From the NCBI GenBank assembly GCA_021808185.1, contig JAKBCB010000302.1, positions 1 through 5,199 on the forward strand: a stretch of 5,199 nucleotides of DNA, given 5' to 3'. Source of the DNA: Pseudomonadota bacterium (GTDB taxonomy: Bacteria; Pseudomonadota; Alphaproteobacteria; Acetobacterales; Acetobacteraceae). This document shows positions 1 to 5,199 of this stretch, in pieces. The first letter of the stretch is position 1. Each line of letters starts with the position of its first letter. A program made the position numbers and the translations under genes. The notes under the pieces were generated by a model that made no database searches, was not told the origin of the DNA, and was given only the letters and a program-made list of their open reading frames with translations.

Positions 1-522
1 TTGCTGGGTGGGCGCATCATTGTCGCGGGTGGGCGGCTCGCCGGCGTAGTAGCGGAAAATCCAGTCGCGCCGGCGCCGTTCCGACCAGTCGAGCAGTGCC
101 CTGGCGAGATCGGCCACGTCCGCCTTACGGTCGGCGAGCGCCAGCAGGCGGCGAAACTGGATCAGTTTGTCCTCGGGCGTGTCGGCCTGGATCAGCCGAC
201 GGAAGCGCAAGGCGGAAACCAGCGGGCGTCGGGTCGGGTCCCCCGGGACCGGACCGACGCGTCGAGCGATAGGGCCGCCGTCATCCTGACGCACATGCGC
301 CAGCACGGCAGCACAGACGGCGACGTCGTCGAGCGTCCTGAGGCCGCCGCCCAGCCGGCGCGCAAGGTCGATCGTCTCTTGCTCCTCGGCGGCTTCCAGC
401 GGCGTGGCGGCGCGACGCAAGCGGGCGAGCACCGCGCGGTCGCCGCGTCGCCCGGTGGTCGCGTCGGGTACGAGCTCATGCCACCACTGCCTGGCCTCGC
501 GGGCCTGCGCGTCGATGTTCAT
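1..522 (-). CDS. casB: Type I-E Cascade small subunit Cse2/CasB (Cas11), 3' end cut by window edge
   Basis: Reading the minus strand from the ATG at 522 gives 174 uninterrupted codons to the window edge. The frame was found by reading back from the cse1 stop, with which the ATG overlaps as ATGA. The protein is small, charged and mostly helical. Its C-terminal part looks like Cse2: a segment at about residues 105-127 (ALRFRRLIQ, then KLIQFRRLLALA), followed by a DVADLARALLDW stretch (about 135-146) and the family-typical W-x-x-x-YY ending (RRDWIFRYYAG, about 151-161). In known type I-E systems two Cse2 copies form the inner belly of Cascade and stabilise crRNA-target pairing. Cse2 is usually about 160-200 aa, and the hydrophilic tail after YYA suggests the stop lies just outside the window. 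The arginine-rich surface fits nucleic-acid contact. The family call rests on motif recognition and on position directly after cse1. Confidence 0.9.
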   Translation of the reverse strand, partial: MNIDAQAREARQWWHELVPDATTGRRGDRAVLARLRRAATPLEAAEEQETIDLARRLGGGLRTLDDVAVCAAVLAHVRQDDGGPIARRVGPVPGDPTRRPLVSALRFRRLIQADTPEDKLIQFRRLLALADRKADVADLARALLDWSERRRRDWIFRYYAGEPPTRDNDAPTQQ

Positions 523-2195
523 GCGCCGCTCCTTGCTTTCTTGCGTCCCGGCTGCGCCGGTTCGGGCACGCTCAGACCAAGCATGATGAACAACTCCCGC
601 CCACCCGAACCGAAGCCGTTGAATGCGGCCGAGAGAAATCCACGCGCCCGCACCACCGGTTGCTCCGGCCGATCGCCGCCGCGTTCGCGATACTGGTCGG
701 GATCGAGTGGAGCAGCCGCGTCGAACCCCGCCAGCGCCGTGCTGCGTAGGTCCTTGAGCCAGGGTCGCGTGAGAGGTTCGATCGGCGGGTCGGGGTCCGC
801 TTCGATTTCTGCCACCACAGCGCGCAACCGGGCGTAGAATGCAGATTCGGCATCGCGCCAGAACCGCTCGCGCACCGCGAGAAGGAGGCTCGCTCCGGCG
901 GCGTCGATCTTGGTCCCAGGCGAGAACAATGCGGCCCGCACCGCACCTCGGAGCAGGCTGTCGGTGATCCCGGCAGCGCGCACCAGCCGACGGATGCGAT
1001 CGTCCAAGGCTTCCGCCCGGCTATTATCAAGCGGCGGCGGCAGCGGCATCTCGCTTTCGACGAAGCCGCGTGCCTTCATGTTGTCCATGTCGTAGCCAGC
1101 GGCGAGCAGACGGATTCCCGCCGGGCGGTCGGCCCGTGGACAGTTTCGGCGGAACCAGGTCACCGCCTCGGCCGGTTCCCTGGTGCCGTCGTCGGCTGAG
1201 ACCACCACCCCCACCCAGTCGCGATAGCCGATGCCGGCGGGCTGGCCATGCACCGGCAGCCAAGGATCGGTCTTCTTCTGCCGGTAGCGTGGCGAAAGCG
1301 GGTGGGGTGGGGACCAGTCCTGGTAGAACAGGCCATAGGGGCGGGTTTGCCAGCCGATCACCGTCACTCGATCCAGTACGCCGGTCAGGTCGCACGGCCG
1401 GCCTGCGGGATTGGCCTCGAACACCAGCCGGATGCGGCGCGGCATGCTCCAGAACACGTGCCCCGGAAGCAGCCCAGCGCCGATCGCGGTCCGGTTCTTT
1501 TCCGAGGTTGGTGTCCGTGCGAGCCACGGCAATACGTGCGGCAGAGCCGCCAGGGAAACCGGCTTGCTGGGGCGGACATGGGCCCACAAGGTTCGCCACA
1601 ATGGGGCCGGTGCCCCGTCGTTGCTGCGCGGGAGAATCAGCGTGGTGAGCGGGCCGCCGCCGCGCAGGCCCACGCGATGGCCGGCGCCGCCGCTCGGCGC
1701 ATAGGTCTGTAGGGTGAACAGCGCCATCGCCGCTGCCGCGCGGGAGAGCACGTTCACCCGCCCACGCTTGACCAGGAGATCGGCGTTATTGCGCAGCGTG
1801 TTCGCCCCGGGAGCCTCGATCAGCAAGGTTCCGGCCGGATTGGGATCGCCGTCCAGCGTGTCGAAATCTTGCAGGAAGCGTGGCCCGTCGCCGTCGAGCG
1901 CGAATGCATGAGCATAGGGGCGGAACGCAGCCTCAAGTACTTCAGGGCCAGGCGCATCCTGCCACCAGCCCTCCCACGCATCCTCGTCAGCGGATGGGGC
2001 GAAGGTGGCCAGCAGACCGATCAGAAACTCGATCGTCGCGATCCGAAAGTCCGGCCGCGGCCAAGCGGTCTCTAGCACAGGATCGTCGTCCAAGGATTCG
2101 GTGATCTGCGCTGGACGGATCAAATCCAGGCGGCCGGACCGGCGGCGGACCGGGAGCCATGCAGCCGTGAGCAGGTTGAACGGTTCGGCTGGCAT
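519..2195 (-). CDS. casA: Type I-E Cascade large subunit Cse1/CasA (Cas8e)
   Basis: This 558-aa protein is the Cascade large subunit. In characterised type I-E systems it recognises the PAM, starts target unwinding and docks Cas3. The N-terminus is characteristic (FNLLTAAWLPVRRRSG, residues 6-21, the NLL-x3-W-x-P-V pattern). A PGANTLRNNADLLVKRGRVN segment (about 129-148) follows. A glycine-rich stretch (GLRGGGPLTTL, about 176-186) is a plausible equivalent of the PAM-reading glycine loop; that assignment is inference. Aromatic blocks (YGLFYQDWSPPHPLSPRY, about 287-304, then a GYRDWVGV segment) match the conserved middle of the family. The C-terminal third is helical, as expected of the four-helix bundle. 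E. coli CasA is 502 aa, so this is somewhat longer, with a basic tail (PGRKKARSGA). The ATG at 2195 is chosen because AGGAAGG precedes it and the family N-terminus begins there. The gene lies 42 bp after cas3, and its TGA overlaps the cse2 ATG. Confidence 0.95.
   Translation of the reverse strand: MPAEPFNLLTAAWLPVRRRSGRLDLIRPAQITESLDDDPVLETAWPRPDFRIATIEFLIGLLATFAPSADEDAWEGWWQDAPGPEVLEAAFRPYAHAFALDGDGPRFLQDFDTLDGDPNPAGTLLIEAPGANTLRNNADLLVKRGRVNVLSRAAAAMALFTLQTYAPSGGAGHRVGLRGGGPLTTLILPRSNDGAPAPLWRTLWAHVRPSKPVSLAALPHVLPWLARTPTSEKNRTAIGAGLLPGHVFWSMPRRIRLVFEANPAGRPCDLTGVLDRVTVIGWQTRPYGLFYQDWSPPHPLSPRYRQKKTDPWLPVHGQPAGIGYRDWVGVVVSADDGTREPAEAVTWFRRNCPRADRPAGIRLLAAGYDMDNMKARGFVESEMPLPPPLDNSRAEALDDRIRRLVRAAGITDSLLRGAVRAALFSPGTKIDAAGASLLLAVRERFWRDAESAFYARLRAVVAEIEADPDPPIEPLTRPWLKDLRSTALAGFDAAAPLDPDQYRERGGDRPEQPVVRARGFLSAAFNGFGSGGRELFIMLGLSVPEPAQPGRKKARSGA
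529..534 (-). promoter_or_regulatory. Shine-Dalgarno of cse2
   Basis: The minus strand reads AAGGAG, six bases before the cse2 ATG at 522. This near-perfect site lies inside the last codons of cse1 (…KARSGA), so those codons serve both genes. It fixes the cse2 start and, with the ATGA overlap, supports coupled translation of cse1 and cse2. Confidence 0.8.
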
Positions 2196-2201
2196 CGGCG
2201 A

Positions 2202-2208
2202 CCTTCCT
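2202..2208 (-). promoter_or_regulatory. Shine-Dalgarno of cse1
   Basis: The minus strand reads AGGAAGG six bases before the ATG at 2195, a strong ribosome-binding site. It lies in the 42-bp cas3-cse1 gap. That gap shows no U-tract terminator, and I see no convincing promoter in it, so cse1 is probably translated from the cas3 transcript. Confidence 0.75.
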
Positions 2209-2237
2209 GCCCGATTGCGACCGACGATCCGACCGGA

Positions 2238-4877
2238 TCACGAATTCGTCAAGCCAACGAGCCGGCGACGGTCAGGGAACACGAGCCCACTATCACGCCG
2301 ATAGCGAACCGACTCTATGGGTCCACCGGCGCGTCGGACCCCGGCCTCCCACCACTGTTCCGCTGCGGGCGACAGCACCAGAACCGGGGTCTCCCGCAGA
2401 TACCGGGGCCAGTCTGCCTTCGCCTGCTCCACCAGAGCTGTTAGCGCGGGATCGAGCACTGGCTCCCCCAGCCGGTTCGCCCTAACCGAAACCTCCGACA
2501 ACGCCCAGGCCCGCGCCGGTGAATCAGCCGAAGCCCAGGGTAGCACCCGCCCGTTCTCCATCCGTGCGAGCCATGCCAGCACGTGCCCCTCGCTCAGCCG
2601 GGTCGGCGTCCGCACGTCGTCCTCCCAGCCGTCGTTGCCGCGGCAATACCCGTCCTCCGGGTTCAGCACGTTGATCCGGCCAAGCCCAGCGGCAGCCGCG
2701 TCTTTGCCCGCCGCCCGATCAGACTTGTCCTGTAACCCGACCGGCACGTCGGCCCCCTTGGCATAGACCGGCTCGATCAGCGTCCGCATGTCGGTCGGCG
2801 TGACGATCGCCCCGGCGGCGAACAGGATGCGGGCGCTACGCCAGAGGAGCGCCGGGTCCGGATAGACCGCCGCTGTCCCCGGCAGCAGCTTGCGCAGCCA
2901 GTCCGCCTGCGGATCGGCCACCGGCTCGGGCGACAACACCAGCAGCTCCGGGCCGGCCACCGGCCGCGCCTTGCGCTCATGCCGCCACAACCGCCCAGCG
3001 CGCTGGATCAGGAGGTCAATCGGCGCCAGATCGCTCACCATCAGGTCGAAGTCGAGATCGAGACTCTGCTCGATCACCTGCGTCGCCACCACGATCGCTG
3101 CCCGCGGCCCATGTGCCCTCTTGCCAAAGCGCGCCAGCACCGTACTCTCCACTGCTAGGCGATCCGCCATGGCAAAGCGGGCATGGAACAAGATCACCTC
3201 GCGCCCACGTTCGCGCAGCGCGTCGCTCGCTGCGATCGCGTCATCGACCGTGTTGCGTACCCAGGCGATCGCCGTGTCCGCCGGCGCCGCGGTGATCGCG
3301 TCGATTACGGAGTCCGCGTCAGGCAGGCGCCGGACGGCAACGCGGCGCGCGCTCGCGGAGCGCAGGACCACAGGGTACTCCGCCGCCGCGGCGGCGCTGA
3401 CCACCGTAACCAGCGGATAAGCCGTGCCGACCAGATCGCCGCCCCTCCCTTCGGCGAAAGCGTCGGCCAGCGCGCGCCGCAGCGCCTGCGGCAAAGTCGC
3501 CGAGAGCACGATGGCACTGCCGCCGAGCGCCGCCTGGAACCGAAGCAGCCCGCACAACTCCTCCCGCATGTATGGGTCGTAGGCATGGGCCTCATCGACG
3601 ATCAGCACCCGCCGTGACAGGCCGAGCAGGCGTAGGGCCGCGTGTCGGCTGGGAAGCGTCGCCAGCAGCGCCTGGTCGATGGTTCCGGCGCCGATCTCGG
3701 CGAGGAACGCCTTGCGCCGGTCGTCGGCGATCCACGCGGCACAGCTCGGGCCGGCCGGCTCCGCGCCCTCCTCGCCGACCTCCGCGGTCGGCGGCGCGGC
3801 AGGCAGGATCGAGGAACGGAACCCGTCATGCAGCGCTGTCCGTCCGTGGGCGAGCACCAGCGACGGCTTCGTTCCTGACGCAAACAGCCGGCGATAGGAT
3901 GCGCCGAGCCGCCCGAACATCGCGTTCGCGGTCGCCATCGTCGGTAGTGCGAAGAACAGTCCGCCGGCCCGGCCCTCGGCCATCATCCGATGTGCGAGAA
4001 GCAGCGCGGCCTCAGTCTTGCCGCTGCCGGTCGCGTCCTCGATCAACACCAAGCAGGGGCCGGCGGGCAGCGCCACGGTCTCGGCCCAGGCCTGCATCGG
4101 CGACGGGTCGCGGATGTCGGGAAACAGGGTGCGCAGGCCGCCCGCCGGTGCGATGGTGGCGGGCAACAGGCCGCTCGCGGCGACCGCCTCGCCCGCCCGC
4201 CCCTGCGCCAGCGCCCAGTAGGCGGGAAGATCGTATGCGTCGGATCGTTCATAGCTGAACGGCGGGTTGGCAGAGCCAATCCAGTCGGCAAGATTCACAA
4301 GACCCGCTACCAGCCAGGACAGGCGCTTCGCCTCCGCCGTCGTCGGCCGGGCGACCGGCGGGGGAGCAAGCAGAGAGCGCAAGTCGCTAAGCAGATCGCG
4401 CACGGCCCGCTCGCAGGCCGGACAGAAAATCTCGGGCAGCAGGCGCCCGGCGTCCTCCTCCGGCGGGCGACCGTGATGGCCGGTGACAGCGCGCAGCAGC
4501 GGATCGAGCTGCCGGTCGCCCCAACCGGGGAGGCAGGCTTCCAGGTCGGCCCGTAGCTTTCCGGAAAGGATCATCCAGCCCAACGTGTCGTGCCGTGGCG
4601 CCCCGATCCGGCCGCGGAATTGCCCAAAAACGGCCGGCCAGTGCTCGGGCGCAAGCGCCTGGAAAGAACGGGTGAACTTGCCGACATCGTGCAGCGCCGC
4701 GAGAAACACCAGCATGCGGCGCCACCCGGGTGGAATGCCTCCGGCCAAATCCGGAATGTCGAGCAGATAGTCGAAGACGGCGGCAACATCGAGCAGATGC
4801 CAAGCCAGGGGATGGAAGCCGGGCCCCTCATCTGTGTCAGATCGTGCCTTGCCCCAGAAGTCTTGAAATCCGACCAT
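2238..4877 (-). CDS. cas3: Type I-E CRISPR-associated helicase-nuclease Cas3
   Basis: This complete 879-aa Cas3 (E. coli Cas3 is 888 aa) is recruited by Cascade and nicks, unwinds and degrades target DNA. An N-terminal HD nuclease carries a full set of candidate metal ligands: H27 (HPLAWHLLD), H63-D64 with K67 (LHDVGK), H96, H134-H135 (GHHGRPP) and D198 (NLADWIGS). An SF2 helicase core follows: motif I ATGSGKT (282-288), Ia around FFALPTMATANAMF (308-321), II DEAH (428-431), III SAT (459-461), IV near FHARFAMADR (564-573), V VATQVIEQSLDLDFD (597-611) and VI QRAGR (625-629). Residues from about 740 form the Cas3 C-terminal domain, including a WP-rich stretch. The ATG at 4877 is chosen because it precedes H22/H27 and the next methionine is residue 55. 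An in-frame TGA lies upstream at 4941-4943, with no ATG, GTG or TTG between. The Shine-Dalgarno is weak (GGCGA at best). A CPAC pair (152-155) in the HD domain is a minor oddity. Cas3 is first in the operon. Confidence 0.98.
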   Translation of the reverse strand: MVGFQDFWGKARSDTDEGPGFHPLAWHLLDVAAVFDYLLDIPDLAGGIPPGWRRMLVFLAALHDVGKFTRSFQALAPEHWPAVFGQFRGRIGAPRHDTLGWMILSGKLRADLEACLPGWGDRQLDPLLRAVTGHHGRPPEEDAGRLLPEIFCPACERAVRDLLSDLRSLLAPPPVARPTTAEAKRLSWLVAGLVNLADWIGSANPPFSYERSDAYDLPAYWALAQGRAGEAVAASGLLPATIAPAGGLRTLFPDIRDPSPMQAWAETVALPAGPCLVLIEDATGSGKTEAALLLAHRMMAEGRAGGLFFALPTMATANAMFGRLGASYRRLFASGTKPSLVLAHGRTALHDGFRSSILPAAPPTAEVGEEGAEPAGPSCAAWIADDRRKAFLAEIGAGTIDQALLATLPSRHAALRLLGLSRRVLIVDEAHAYDPYMREELCGLLRFQAALGGSAIVLSATLPQALRRALADAFAEGRGGDLVGTAYPLVTVVSAAAAAEYPVVLRSASARRVAVRRLPDADSVIDAITAAPADTAIAWVRNTVDDAIAASDALRERGREVILFHARFAMADRLAVESTVLARFGKRAHGPRAAIVVATQVIEQSLDLDFDLMVSDLAPIDLLIQRAGRLWRHERKARPVAGPELLVLSPEPVADPQADWLRKLLPGTAAVYPDPALLWRSARILFAAGAIVTPTDMRTLIEPVYAKGADVPVGLQDKSDRAAGKDAAAAGLGRINVLNPEDGYCRGNDGWEDDVRTPTRLSEGHVLAWLARMENGRVLPWASADSPARAWALSEVSVRANRLGEPVLDPALTALVEQAKADWPRYLRETPVLVLSPAAEQWWEAGVRRAGGPIESVRYRRDSGLVFPDRRRLVGLTNS

Positions 4878-5040
4878 GATTGATCGCCAAATGCCGAGGG
4901 GGCGCCAGCCTATACCCGCCCCACGCCGAGAGCACAGCGCTCAGCGCCGCCGCATCCCGAGGCCCAGCCGCTCGCGGCCTCGAGGTGAATAGGTCCCGCT
5001 GCCAGACGCTCAAGCGCCGCAACCCGGCGATCCCAGCCTT

Positions 5041-5061
5041 GGCCGCGCGCAGCCCGCGGCC
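5041..5061. repeat. Small GC-only inverted repeat adjoining the 5059-5088 hairpin
   Basis: Perfect 7-base arms (5041-5047 GGCCGCG and 5055-5061 CGCGGCC) flank a 7-base loop. The right arm shares bases 5059-5061 with the neighbouring larger stem-loop, so the two full hairpins cannot both form at once. Being GC-only in GC-rich DNA, it may be chance. Confidence 0.35.
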
Positions 5062-5088
5062 GAGACAATCGCACACGATCGTCTCGGC
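5059..5088 (-). repeat. Inverted repeat / stem-loop upstream of cas3
   Basis: Arms of 13 bases (5059-5071 and 5076-5088) flank a 4-base loop. As minus-strand RNA, all 13 positions pair, one of them as a G-U wobble; as plus-strand RNA the same position is an A-C mismatch. The hairpin lies about 180 bases before the cas3 ATG. On the minus strand no U-tract follows it, so it is not a typical intrinsic terminator for that direction. It could be an operator dyad, an RNA element in a long cas3 leader, or a terminator-like hairpin of something upstream. The structure is plain in the sequence; its role is unknown. Confidence 0.6.
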
Positions 5089-5199
5089 TCGCCTTATTTC
5101 GGCCTCCATGATAGGGCGCAGGCCTTGGAATGCCCGGTCACCGTTACCGGCCATCAGCGCCCGTGGCGGCCCTGGCCTCCGGCAAGCGCCACCACGATC

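Larger units (their letters stand above)
4878..5199. other. Upstream/leader region of the cas operon with no supported gene
   Basis: These 322 bases hold no coding region I can defend. A minus-strand frame is open from the right edge to 4837 (105 codons from an ATG at 5154). It has no Shine-Dalgarno, resembles no family I recognise, and runs 41 bases into cas3, so I treat it as chance in GC-rich DNA. Another minus-strand frame ends with a TGA at 5154-5156 after only 14 codons from the edge; it could be the tail of an upstream gene, but this cannot be tested here. The operon promoter should lie in this stretch or further right. The best minus-strand -10-like word is TATAGG (4909-4914), about 30 bases before the cas3 ATG, but no good -35 accompanies it. 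No CRISPR repeat-spacer pattern is present. Confidence 0.5.

Noticed and set aside
1..837. Long plus-strand open frame (278 codons) at the left edge
   Set aside because: It is antisense to cse2 and the end of cse1, both clearly recognisable on the minus strand. Its translation is Arg/Pro/Gly/Ala-rich without a domain, as expected of a shadow frame in GC-rich DNA.
2226..2239. Short dyad GATCC-GACC-GGATC at the end of cas3
   Set aside because: The stem is only 5 bp and no U-tract follows on the minus strand, so it is too weak to be called a terminator.
1987..2241. Minus-strand frame starting with a GTG that overlaps the cas3 stop as GTGA
   Set aside because: The overlap looks like translational coupling, but the frame is out of phase with the cse1 coding sequence, whose family N-terminus and strong Shine-Dalgarno start at 2195. 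The product resembles nothing known.
4909..4937. Sigma70-like promoter for cas3 with -10 TATAGG
   Set aside because: The expected -35 position (about 4932-4937) reads CTGTGC on the minus strand, a poor match, so it is not listed as a promoter.
5059..5100. Possible plus-strand intrinsic terminator (hairpin followed by a T-containing stretch)
   Set aside because: The downstream stretch (TCGCCTTATTTC) is not a continuous T-tract, the stem has an A-C mismatch in this direction, and no plus-strand gene precedes it.
4878..5199. CRISPR array or leader next to cas3
   Set aside because: No directly repeated unit of about 28-29 bases is present. In type I-E loci the array usually lies by cas2, at the other end of the operon, outside this window.

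Overview
This window is the front part of a type I-E (E. coli/Cascade-type) CRISPR-Cas operon, read entirely from the minus strand. Three genes appear in transcription order: cas3 (signature helicase-nuclease, 879 aa, complete), casA/cse1/cas8e (Cascade large subunit, 558 aa, complete) and casB/cse2/cas11 (Cascade small subunit, open at the left edge after 174 codons). The remaining subunit genes (cas7e, cas5e, cas6e), the adaptation genes cas1 and cas2, and the CRISPR array would normally follow beyond position 1 of this window and are not visible here.

Layout on the + coordinates: 1-522 cse2 (partial), 519-2195 cse1, 2196-2237 a short intergenic gap, 2238-4877 cas3, and 4878-5199 a leader/upstream stretch with no gene I can defend. 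cse1 and cse2 overlap by four bases (ATGA), and a clear Shine-Dalgarno precedes cse2. The 42-bp cas3-cse1 gap carries a strong Shine-Dalgarno and no obvious terminator. The three genes therefore look like one polycistronic, translationally coupled unit.

Functionally, CasA and CasB belong to the crRNA-guided Cascade complex. CasA reads the PAM and recruits Cas3, and CasB lines the backbone and stabilises the R-loop. Cas3 then nicks and unwinds the displaced strand. All the HD-nuclease ligands and helicase motifs I looked for in Cas3 are intact, so the interference module looks functional rather than decayed.

The DNA is strongly GC-rich, with extensive overlapping spurious open frames typical of high-GC genomes. 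This suggests a high-GC bacterium, plausibly an alphaproteobacterium, but the window alone does not settle the taxon. I do not see a novel system here. The least explained part is the region upstream of cas3, which contains a 13-bp-stem hairpin and an adjoining, partly overlapping smaller hairpin.
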